From: Cordia subcordata
Lineage: Eukaryota > Streptophyta > Magnoliopsida > Boraginales > Cordiaceae
NCBI GenBank assembly: GCA_028554755.1
Contig: JAPTOF010000019.1
Location: 7,264,001 to 7,328,000 of the forward strand
Direction of reading: 5' to 3'
Length of the DNA: 64,000 nucleotides
The position numbers were made by a program, and so were the translations under genes. Positions within the stretch are counted from its first letter, which is position 1, and every line of letters begins with the position of its first letter. Below the pieces are notes generated by a model. The model saw only the letters and a list, made by a program, of their open reading frames with translations. It did no database searches and had not been told where the DNA came from. Below are positions 11,631-22,900 of this stretch, one piece after another.

Positions 11631-12357
11631 TTTTTTGGGGCAACATGACACTAGGTTTTTTTTTCAAAATCAAGGCATTTAATTTCATTAATATGAAATG
11701 CATTTATTATTAATCAAACTCTAACCTGTCTATAGCTTTACCTAACGCTAATGTAATTATTGTTTTTGGTCAAACGTTAGTGTAATTTGATGATTGAGCT
11801 TTTACCTCAAAATTAATGACTCAATTAAAATCAGTATTCAGTCCAATATATAATTTAATTCTAAACATGTATACCCCTACATCCTCTTTTCCAAAAGTGC
11901 AAGAGAAAAGAAAACAACCAGAAAAAAATGATTTCTTTTGTCAAATAAAGAAAAATTCCTCAAAGTCGGGTGGATTTTACTCGAAACAATAGTTTTTCTT
12001 TTTTTTTTTTTTTGGGTCAACATAACTCTAATGTTTGACAAGACAGCTAGTAGTTTTCCTTCTTTTTCTTTTAATCAAGGCATTTAATTTCATTATTATG
12101 AAATGCATTTAGTACTAGTCAAATTCTAACTTATCTCTAGCTTTATCTAACGTTATTGTAATTTTTTTTCTTGGTCAAACGTTAGTGTAAATTGAGCTTT
12201 TACCTCAAAATTAATGACTCAATTAAATTCAATCCAATATATAATCTAATTCTAAACATACATACCCCACATTGTCCTTTCCAATAGAGCAAGAGAAGAA
12301 TAAAACAACCAGAAAAAAAGAATTGATTTCTTTTGTCATATAAAAAAATTGATTTCA
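11631..12357. repeat. Head-to-tail duplication of a ~330-350-bp segment
   Basis: Copy A (about 11631-11958) and copy B (about 12002-12357) share an ordered series of near-identical blocks: AAGGCATTTAATTTCATTA, GGTCAAACGTTAGTGTAA, GCTTTTACCTCAAAATTAAT, CCAATATATAAT and ACAACCAGAAAAAAA. Copy B has an extra stretch near its start, and copy A has a few extra bases internally. No coding frame is conserved, so this is non-coding duplicated DNA, perhaps two fragments of one transposon. Confidence 0.8.
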
Positions 12358-13123
12358 ACACATTATTTTTCATTCTTATTCGGGGGGAGAAAAAAAGAAT
12401 CCGGCCCCCTTTAGTTAATTGGTAATTCAATCGATAACAATTCATAGGAATGACTTCCACAGAATATTAGATATTCATCTTGGGACCTGTAATGTTTTGT
12501 CAGTTTGATTCCACACTGTCACGGTTCTTAAGATACAAAAGTAACAATTCTTCTTCGACGATGAATCACCTTAATAATTATATGAAATTTGCTTTTAACA
12601 TTATAGATGAGTCTAGCATAACATCAAAACTTCAAATACTTCTCCTTAAAGTTTTGAAAATTTATATTAAAACTTTAAATATTTTAGTACGATAAAGTTG
12701 TTTTTCGACTATTTCACTTAAGAGTGAACATAAGTTGGTTAAATTGACCGAACTAACTCCAAATGGTTTGGCTATTTTAGATAGCTAAAATCCATTGGTT
12801 AGTTTTAAAATAAAAATTAACTAAGTTTGGTTTAGTTGAAAATAAGTCTACAAATAAAAAACAAACTATATTTATTTATAATTTTATGTGTGTATTAGTT
12901 ATACTTCTAATATGAATGGTAAATTAAAAGCGATCTACTGGTTAATATTTTTCTTTGAAATTATTGGGTAAATTTTTTTTTTTCTAAATTTCTTTAATAA
13001 GATTCAAAATTTTTTATAAAAAACCAAAACCAAACCAAAGAAACCAACTTTAGAAATATAAGTTTGATATGCTTATTGAGTAAATAGTATCTTACCCTCC
13101 TAAACATGAGTGTAAAGGCATAA
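12358..13123. other. Intergenic AT-rich DNA
   Basis: No gene, RNA or repeat is recognisable beyond low-complexity AT sequence. Short open frames here have no coding character. Confidence 0.4.
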
Positions 13124-14455
13124 GTATCTAAATTTTTTAAACTAGCTAATCGCGCCTTGTACTTTTTAAAAGTGTGCACATAACCCCCTGTTATTAGGTT
13201 TCCATTTGATTTAATGGGAATTGAACAACAAGTGCCTCAAGTGAGAAATTAAATCTACAACTCATTTGAAAATTTTTTATTTTTGACCAAAATGACCTTA
13301 CTTCTTCGTTTCATTTTCTACCAACCCCTTTCTCGACCAAAAAAAGAAAAAAAAAATCAATCCTTTGTGGAAGCTATTTCCAACCACCTTATGCCACGCC
13401 GTTCCTCTCAAAAGCTTGTTCTCCTCGTCGTGATTCTCGTGTTACTCGCTTAGTTGATTTGGTTGTTCCAAAAAGAATCCATCATTAACACCCAAGGCGT
13501 TGCTTCAAGCTTTTTTCGACATATTTTTTTGGCAATAACACACATCAAAAAGCTTATCATCTTGCTCCTTTTTTCGTCACGAATCAAATGGTATGCTCTG
13601 ATTATTATTTTGGGCTTCTGGTCAAAAACTGTCATGAAAGCTCACACCTTCTTCTTTAAACTTCCCACATCTTCTTTCAGCAACAACACGTGACACAAAA
13701 GCTATCATTTTACTCCTCTCTCCGTAATGAACCAAACAACATACTTTGATTATTATTTTGGGCCTTTAGTGAAAATATGTCATGAAAGCTTGTACCTAAT
13801 TTCTTCGAAATTTTAGATGACTTTCATGTCATCCTTGAGCAACAAAAAAAAAAAATAATAATAATAATAATAAATTGAGTATATGAAATAATTGCAATAG
13901 TGTTTGGAAGAAGCTAATAAGTTGTTCAGCTATCTCTAATGGCTTTCGATTTTTACTAATAAAAGAAGCTCAAAAATGTCACAACAGAAAGCGTAAACAG
14001 ATGGATTGATTTTCTGGAAAGGGAGTTGTCCCCTCTCTACATTTGCCTACGATTTCTTAATCCAACCAATAGCCATCTAGATCACAAATTTTGTCTACAC
14101 AAAGCAAAATAGCAAATATCGCCATATTTAATTGGTTCACGTACATTTGATTTGCATCGGTTAGATTTTTTTTTTTAAAGCACCGGCGACAATTTTGTTT
14201 GGACCTATTCGTTCCATATTCTTGTATTGTGCTAATAAACTTTTTGTGTTATAACATTAAAGTTTGATATTTTGACAAATTAAAAAATATGTTTCTGCAA
14301 ATTTTGAGCAACTTTATCATATGAGGGCATAAACATAATTTATTAATTTCTGTTAACTTTTTAAATAAAAAAGTTAAAATAGAGCAAGTGAGTACACTTT
14401 TAAAAAGTAAAAGATTAATTAGCTAGTTCGAAAGTTTAAAAACTTATTATACACG
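13124..14455. mobile_element. Degenerate foldback element with an internal tandem duplication
   Basis: The left arm (about 13124-13185) and the reverse complement of the right arm (about 14390-14455) align over some 60 bp. Both contain AACTAGCTAAT followed by TACTTTTTAAAAGTGT at equal spacing. Inside, about 13540-13690 and 13691-13845 are two diverged copies of a unit of about 150 bp, each with GATTATTATTTTGGGC and TGTCATGAAAGCT. There is no transposase. Terminal repeats of this length suggest a non-autonomous MULE or similar element. A target duplication was not found. Confidence 0.5.
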
Positions 14456-15492
14456 TATACCTATATTTAAGGAAGTAACATGCTATTTATTCTTATATCA
14501 ATTTTATATAATTAAAAAGCAATTGCTTAAATCAAACCAGACCATATACATTTCTAATTTTACCCGAACAAAATTAATATTGTCCTTAATACGCCCAAAA
14601 CTTGCCATTCCATTCATTAGTTCTCATCATCATAGGCAAAAATGAGAGCACATCATTTCCTTTTACATTTTGGCAGGTCACTCATTGTTGACTCATCCTC
14701 GTATTCAATTGAATTCAAAGAAACCAACAATTTTTCCAATTACACCGATGAATCATGTCCGTTGGAATTTATGTGTTGCCAAAAATACCCTCTTTATCAT
14801 TCGCCAAAATGAAAGCACGCCTATTCACTTCACCCCCCACTGGTCCCAAGAAAAATAATCCCAACTCGGCATGCTTAGGCTCTGCATGTGAAGAAGGGCA
14901 TTGTTGTAAATTGGAGACATTACCCTTGGGCAATGTGGTCACCATGTTTGTAATATAACCCAGTGTTTGCACTCTGTCCAATGCCTCATTTCTTTGCTTT
15001 ACTTTGTACAAAACCAACACACACTAGTGTGTGTGTCTTGTATGTGTATCCGTGTGTGTTTTCTCTCTCATTCTCATCTCTACTGTGTAGTACAAATGTT
15101 TCAGACAACAAACAAGGTTTAAATGGTGTGAGGTTGGAATTGTCTGTGCTTTTCACTAAAGTTTTTTTACACGTTAAAGAAGGAAGCCCAAGAATCAAAG
15201 AGAGTAGCTTTAAAAAGAGTATCATTTCTTGATTTTTCTTCCTCTTTTTTTTTTTTTTTACCTCTTTTCTGTTTCTGACTGTACCAGCCTTCTATTGATG
15301 CAAGCTTTCGTACCCAGGACATGCTTGTTTTCCCAAAGCTAAAAAGTACCAAAACTCTAGGCTGTTGTTGCTCTAGTTTTGCTTTCTACTTTTGGGCTTC
15401 ATTTGAGTAGTTTTGAAAGAAAAATTTTAAGAGAAGCCATTGAAGAAACCTTGGTTTTGTCTATGTATTTGGTTAATTTTTGTTATGCAAAG

Positions 15493-18400
15493 ATGGGTTG
15501 TTGGTATTCAAGAATAGATAAAGAAGAGATGGTTGCGAGATGCAAAGCAAGAAAGAGGTACATGAAGCAGTTTGTAAAAGCAAGGCAAGCTGTATCTGCA
15601 GCACACAGCATGTATATAAGATCACTGAGAAACACCGGTTCAGCTTTACTTCAGTTCGCCACGGCGGAGACCACCCTCCACCACCACCAAGCCCCACCAG
15701 TCATCACCCCTTCGCCGATGCCGCCGCCGCCTTCTTTACCTCCAACCCCACCACCACCACCAATGAGCGCAACCTCAGAAACTACCTGGACCACATCCAC
15801 CACCACCTCCTCAGCCCTTCCGCAGCCGCCTCCACCACCACCGCCGCCGCCTTCATCATCTGCATGGGATTTCTGGGACCCTTTTTTCCCTACTGCGGGT
15901 AGGTCAGTTTCTGAGGAGGAGTGGGAAGACACCACCGTTGCTTCTGAGGTGGCTGTCACCGCCAGCGTGGCGGCTCCGCCGTCCGTGATCAGTCAGTTCT
16001 CCAAGGACAACACCATCACCACCGCCGCCGCCTCGAGTGAGCTTGCCGTGGTGGTGTCCACCAAGAGTAAAGACCTGGTTGAGATCATCAAAGAGCTTGA
16101 TCAGTATTTTCTAAAGGCTGCTGATGCTGGTGGGCCACTCTCATTGCTGTTAGAGGTCCCCACTTGTGCCTTTTCCGACCAAAGATCCTCAGGTAAATCT
16201 CACAAGTACTTAAAAATTTGAATGTGTCAATTGGTCATTTATCTTGTCTTTTTCTGTATGCTTAGTTGTACAACGTCCTGTGCCAAATTAAGAACCCAAA
16301 AAATGCTCATTGAATTTCAATTCCCTTTCCTTTTTATGTTTATTAGCAAATCAAAATCTTACAAATTGCATGTAACACCAAAATTAATCACCCGTAAATC
16401 GCCCTTTAATGGGTGTCTTATGTGGTTATGCGTGTCAATTGTCAAGGGCGACGTGATATATAGTAATGCTCTGAGAGTTTACGATGTGATATTCGTGTTT
16501 GATAGTTTAATTTTGTGGTGCAGGTAAAGTTCATGGTCATGGAAAGAGTTTGAGTCCGTTGTTGTGGACATGGGGGTCTAGTCCAAAATGGAATGCATTC
16601 GGGAAATTTTGTGACCAATCGATCGGGGATGCTAATATTGGTGGCGCGGGTGTCGCGATTTCTAGTCACTGTTCAACAGTGGAGAGGCTCTATGCTTGGG
16701 AGAAGAAGCTGTACCTGGAGGTCAAGGTAGCACAAAATTTTACTGTTTGCAATGCAGCACTTTACCTTGTCCTAGTAATGTACTTTACACTAGTTTAATT
16801 CTCTGCTTGTTTTTGTCTGTGTCTTTTTGTTTTTTTTTTTCTTGCAAGCATGGCCATGTGGGTCAACCATTGGAGATTCGGTACACATTTCGATAATTTT
16901 GAGAAGAATACAAGAAAATGTTGTCCCACTGGCCCTGCTTACTTATGCAATTGGTGTACGTACATATACAATTGTCTGTCAACTAGTTCAATAAATTTTG
17001 CTTATTGTTCTACAGAAGATTAATGTTTTAACATTTGAAGTTACCCCGTTAGTGATTATTTGAGGCAGATAATTCATGCCTATTTGATATGTTCCTTTCT
17101 GAAGGTTGAAAATTTAATGTATTTTCAAAATGCTCTTGTGGATGATCACAGAATGCCGAGACATTAAAACTAGAACATGATAAGAAGTCCGCTCAGCTAA
17201 GGAAGCTGGAGATGAAGAGGGCTGATTACATGAAGACTGAGACAGCCAAAAAGGAGGTGGAGAAATTAGAATCAAGAATGATGGTTGCCTCACAGGCAAT
17301 CGAAACTACTTCTTCCGAGATCATCAAATTGAGGGAGACGGAGCTTTATCCACAACTTGTCGAGCTTGTCAAAGGGTTAGTGTTGGACTCCTCAAAAACT
17401 TGCCATGAGTTCAAGTTTTTCGCTAATTGAAAACTTATGTGATTTTTTGTTACAAATTAGTTGCGTCCTGTGCCAAAGCTTATCGAACCGGAAGAATTAG
17501 ATGTTAGGCAATTGTGGGCGTGCCCTGTGCCCAAGCTGAAGTATTCGTTGAGAGGTCAAAGTCAAGCCCTGATATTTTGGTCCAGGAGCTGTAACAAAAA
17601 CTGTAAAAGTGACCTGTACATCCATGACTTTTGACTACTTTTGCTGACTTCATTCGTGGGTGTTTCTTGTCTTTTTCTTTCTTCTTTTGGGTCAAAACAC
17701 CTTTTTCTAACACTAACTTCAAAAAGAGAGTACGGAAATATTAAATGTTAACTTTGTGCTGCGGGTAGTGTGTGTGCAGATTCATACATATTATCAGAAG
17801 GGATTCCTTACCGTCCATTTTGTCTGGAAGCCAACTGGTCATCCTCTGTCTATTCTCTCTTTTCTATTTTCCATCAACACTCTTATAAACTTTAGGTCAT
17901 GGCCTGTCCCCTGATGAAAGAACCACCATAAGGGTGTTTCTATACAAGTTCGCACTTCATCAAGGATATGACTTGGAATGGATGTACCACGATAAATGGA
18001 TGAATCAAAAAGAGGACATGGAGTGATATAGTACGTTAGGATGAGGAAGCAGTGGCCTCCTGTTATTCCCAGAGTACAGCTGAGTATGGAAGCTTGGCCA
18101 TTCTTTTCGACCCCTTGAAAGTAATAATGTGTAAGCAAGAGCAAGATGATAAATCAATCCCTCTAGCTGACATTATAAGACGTCTTACAATGATATAGCT
18201 ATTGCAGATTATCAATTATGTTTCATGCTGTCAACTTTTTTTTTATCTTCCTGATAAAATTCATTTGCAAATTGTTCTCGATTTAACTATTGTATAATGC
18301 TAATCTATTGTATAATGTTAGTTAGAATTGACGCTAGTTAGAATTTGTTCTCGTTAGTGGAGTCATTTGGGTACTTGGGAAAATGCTTTCAGTGATTCCT

Positions 18401-19262
18401 GTTTGAAAAGTGAATTATAGGGGGGAAATTAAGAGAGATGAGTTGCATTGATATTAACATATTTCTTTCGGTCTGCAGATTTATGTGCATGTGGAGAAGC
18501 ATGTATGAGTGCCATCAGGTCCAAACACACATCGTTCAGCAGCTCAGGTACCTTAACACCATTCCATCTACAGAGCCTACATCTGAAATTCATAGACAAT
18601 CAACTCTACAGCTTGAGCTGGAAGTACAACAGTGGCACCTCTCCTTTTGCAATCTTGTGAAGGCTCAGAAGGACTATGTTCAATCACTCACCGGCTGGCT
18701 CCGACTTAGCTTGTTCCAGCTCAGCAATAAGCCAGTGACAAAATCTGGGCAAGACTCTGCAGTATACTCCCTTTGCGAAGAATGGCATCTAGCAGTTAAC
18801 AATGCTCCAGACAAGGTAGCATCCGAGGGAATCAAAAGCTTCTTATCGGTGATCCATGCTATTGTATTGCAACAGGCAGACGAGCAAAAGCAAAAGAAAA
18901 AGTCAGATGCAGCATTCAAAGAGCTTGAAAAGAAAGCAATTGAGCTCAGATCCTTGGAGTCCAAGTATGGACCATATTCAGTGCCAGAATCCTCTAGTAG
19001 CACCACAAGCAAGAACCCAGTCGCAGACAAGAGAGCAAAGGTGGAGGCTCTCAGGGCAAAGGCCGAGGATGAGAAGGCCAGATATGAAAAATCAGTGAGC
19101 GTAACAAGGGCAACGACATTAAACAACTTGCAGATGGGATTGCCACATGTCTTTCAGGCAGTAACAGGTTTAGCAAATGTTTGCACACATGCATTTGAGT
19201 CGGTATACAACCAGGCCAAATGCACTGTCGAGACACATGATTTGAAGAGAATTTTACCTTAA
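15493..19262 (+). CDS. DUF630/DUF632 protein (NRG2/REL2-like family), N-myristoylation candidate
   Basis: Exons 15493-16192, 16524-16726, 17152-17375 and 18479-19262 join to 636 residues. The N-terminus MGCWYSRIDKEEMVARCKAR begins a DUF630 domain (about 1-58) and offers Gly2 and Cys3 for myristoylation and palmitoylation, as in this family. Residues of about 60-135 are low-complexity Pro, Ser, Thr and His. DUF632 fills much of the C-terminal half, with STVERLYAWEKKLYLEVK, a coiled-coil stretch (HDKKSAQLRKLEMKRAD), MWRSMYECHQ and LTGWLRLSLFQL. Relatives include the nitrate regulator NRG2 and the rice leaf-shape protein REL2; the function of this copy is unknown. I chose ATG 15493 for the conserved MGC and its strong context (A at -3, G at +4). 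An in-frame ATG at 15463 in weak context would add ten residues and hide Gly2. The last intron is long (1,103 bp). Confidence 0.9.
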
Positions 19263-19325
19263 GAGAGCAAGTTCTTGTCATGCCCCATTACCTTAAGAGA
19301 GTGAGTCCTCGTCATGCCCCATTAG
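19256..19325 (+). repeat. ~33-bp tandem duplication across the DUF632 stop codon
   Basis: ACCTTAAGAGAG ... GTCATGCCCCATTA occurs twice in succession. The first copy contains the stop codon TAA (19260-19262), and the second lies wholly in the 3' UTR. The copies differ at a few positions. Confidence 0.75.
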
Positions 19326-19949
19326 CTTGACCGCAAAAGTAGCTAATCCATAAATTTTGCCGTTATGTACAGATGTGTGAGCGTGTTCATCGGAATAGCC
19401 CTTTCTTAGTTTATCTTATGCATGAGATTTTATGAAGAGTTCATAGGAGGTGATTATAGGTTAAGCAATATATCACAACTCATGTGACAAGTCACGTTAA
19501 GTATAGAGACCCGATAAGAATTGCCAGGCGCTGATGATTTAGTAGATGCAGAAGGTCTTGGATCTGGGTTAATAGTTTTGTTTGGGCTGTTCGAACATGC
19601 TTCAAATTCTCAGATGTTTGTTTGTGAAACAAATTTTTATTAGTAGGACCATAGTATTTCTTAGTGCTGCTGCTTATTCTGTAATTTGAATGCTTGTTTT
19701 TATGTTAGTTTTGATCCCAAGAATTTGCTTACCTGTGGAAATGGTATTTCTGCTATACATGTCAGATCTCAATGGTGGTAATGCAACAAGGTGATAAAAA
19801 GGCCATACTACATAGAATGTCACCAGACATATATTGATATTGACATTAAAAAGTAAACGGGGTAAAAGTGATCCACCCAAGCTTACGACTATTTACACAA
19901 TGTACAAATGAGGTGGCAGAGTCGAGGCCTAGCTGCACCTTACCAGTAA

Positions 19950-22900
19950 TCAGTCTTCTATCTCATCCTCAGACGTCTCATTCTTTTCGTCCAAGTTTTC
20001 GCTATCAAGGGTTTCGTCTTCAAGCATGTAATCTGCGGATGCCTGGTTAGTTTCAAAACCTTCATATGCTCTATTTTCGAGCCACTTAAGGAGGGGCTTC
20101 AGTTCAGTACAAAAGACCAATGGATCAGACAAACTTGTGCTGTTAAAGGCATCGGTTCTCTGGTCCGCCATCTGATGCTTCAGGCACAGGGAATCAGACT
20201 TCAAGTTAGCCAACCACCATCAAGAATTACAATGGAAATTCTTCAGTCATGCAAACCTAGACATAAAAGTGGTCACTGCATGAATGAGCAGGATGCCTGG
20301 TTGCCTGACTGAAGAATTTCCCAAATTATAAATATGGACAAAAGGTATGCAAAAGGCTACAAGAAAGATGAAAAATCAGAACTAACTTTATTCTGCCATA
20401 GAGACTGCTCAACCTGCCAAAGCTTTGGACGACGAATGGCATGCCACCTGCATTGTCAAAGACTTCAAGGTCTACAACATGACCAAATTACAAATGAACA
20501 AAAAAGTCTTATCAAATCTATACCTGGGTGGTGCGGGTTGAGAATTACCAAACAGTACCCCTCGTACAGCAACTGAAGCAGCAGCTGATTGTAAAACATT
20601 CTCAGCCTCAAAGCTTCTACTTGTCATGCGGTTAAGTGAAGCAAGAAGCAAATCAGCATCACTTATATAGGATGCTACAACGGACGCATCATCTATTGCT
20701 TCCTCATGTACAAAATCTAGAACTGCAAGGGTGGGTTGAGAATTGTAAAGACAACTTGAATGACGAAGTTCAAATAACAAGCTTATACAGTAATAAATAA
20801 TTAATGTAGGAAGTGAGAAATGACTAAATTACACATTAAATAACTACAGCTTGGCTGAAAATGACAACACTATAAACATACATATCTACTCGAGGACAGA
20901 GAAAAGAAAAAGAAACAAGTAAATGGTGATAATGCATTCATGACCAGCATAAATATTTCTTTACTTCTTTAAAGCTTGCAAGCATGCACCGAGGAATGAT
21001 AAAATGTACTACTTCTTAGACCTTTCATTTGAAAGGAAAACACTTCCTCAGGCATGAGTCTCTGCCCTAGTGTGCTATGTGATTCCACTACATCTCCCAC
21101 CCAAAAAGAAAAGGGGCTTTCTAATAAGATTGTCATCTGACATAGAATGATGTGAGGCTATGATTGCATACAAGAACATATTGTTTAATCAAATAATTGT
21201 TCCTGGAGTAGTTCACCATCTTCACATAGCAGAGTTTGTCCAATAAAATAGAAAACATATCTGGAGGACTTTTCCTGAGCAAATGCCATGACCAATGGAA
21301 AGAAACATGATTTTTTATGCGAAAATAAGTTCAGAACTAGAAGTTAAGCAATTTTCTACGACTTTAATATGAAGATGTTCACAGTAGATTTTAATGCTTT
21401 CCAGCCCAAACAATGAAGATGTTTCTTTTCCCACTGTTGAGGAAAAACCCAACAGTAGTAGACAGTTTACTGGTTCAAGCTTCAACATGAGATAGCAATC
21501 ATTACCAAAAGTATCAGATGAGTGCCTCTAACAAGTTCATTGGATGCGGCAAAAAAAGCAAAAGATATAGAGATAGTACCATTTTCATGTAGGAAATCTG
21601 CAATAGGCCTTGCTTGCCCATGAGATTGACAAAGAACCAATTCAGGAGCAACCATCTTCAGAGGCAACCTCAAAAACTTTTCCTTCAAAAGAATCCTGCT
21701 ATTTTCTAACAAATGATGAGCTCATATAAGAAGCTATACCAATCGCAATATCAGAAAATTCAAAAGGAAGAGAGATTATTCATCTGTGAAACAGGACAGC
21801 AAAATTATATATCAATGTTTAGACATACTCAACCTCAAGGAAGAAATAAGAATGGTCTAAACGACTAGTACATTAAGTATTAAAAGATGCCAGTTTACTA
21901 TATATCCATTCTAGAAATGGGGGTGGCAAGTCAAAAGACGGTCAAGATGCTGCATTGGCATCTGACTTCAAGTTCATAAAGCAATTAACAAACGCTTAGG
22001 AGACAGGTGCATACACCACTTTTTCCCATATAGACAATTTATGTAGATTATTCTGGCCTCTGTTTAGTCCTTTTCCTTTTTCTCTTTTTACCTCAATTTC
22101 ATACACAAAATTGTGAAGAACACTAGCATAGGAAGTTCACATGCATGAAAGAAGTTTGATTTTCATTAACAAATTTGCAGAGAATATGAGACATGCCACT
22201 TGCTAAACAGAATTAACAGTTGCATCTGAAGTACCTGATGGATTGGTATTTTCAGTCTCACGTTTGTTGTGAAGAAATTTGCCCAATGCATGGAATAAAG
22301 AGAGAGTCTCATCTCTCCCAAAGTGTAATGACTGTTCACTGTCCAGAACACTGATCTCATCCAGTATATCTCTTGAAGGAGTATGCACACTCTTGGAGGA
22401 AGATAACAAGGACACTGGATGGGGTTTCAGACAGAAATATTGCAATGATGTAATAGCATGTCTTATGTCACCTCCACTGGCTTTTGCTATTAGATCCAAC
22501 TGATTAGAACTCACTTCACACATCTCCATTTTACATATTTTTAAAAGTGTTTTCTTGATAGAATTAACTGTGACAGGATTGAGGGTAACCTGAAAACAGT
22601 TAAAAATTGATTTGAAACATGAACACATAAATGAATGATGGAACAATACTATATCTGGTCATAAAGAAAGGCAACCTTAGAAGCTCCAGAATTCTGAAGA
22701 GACAACTGGAGTTCCTCCCAGTAATGTGTGTTGTAGTCTGCCGAGTCAGCTTTGGCATACTCAGAGATCAACACGGCTGTTGGAATACGAACTGACTGCA
22801 CAAGATGATGCATGCACTTACGGAGCCTTCCATCAGCGATTTTTCCATTTATAACAGGAAGATCATCAATTAGAAGTATGACTGACGTTCGGGGATCTTC

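Noticed and set aside
15540..15959. Alternative-frame and antisense open frames in the proline-rich exon
   Set aside because: CCN/CCR repeats keep several frames open. Only the MGC-starting frame continues through the splice sites into DUF632.
17376..18478. Possible extra exon in DUF632 intron 3
   Set aside because: The frame joins cleanly from 17375 to 18479 across the DUF632 motif (VKG then MWRSMYECHQ), and no in-between segment adds conserved residues.
18680..19126. 148-codon open frame antisense to the DUF632 gene
   Set aside because: It is a shadow of the coding exon. It resembles no protein, and the + strand frame matches DUF632 throughout.
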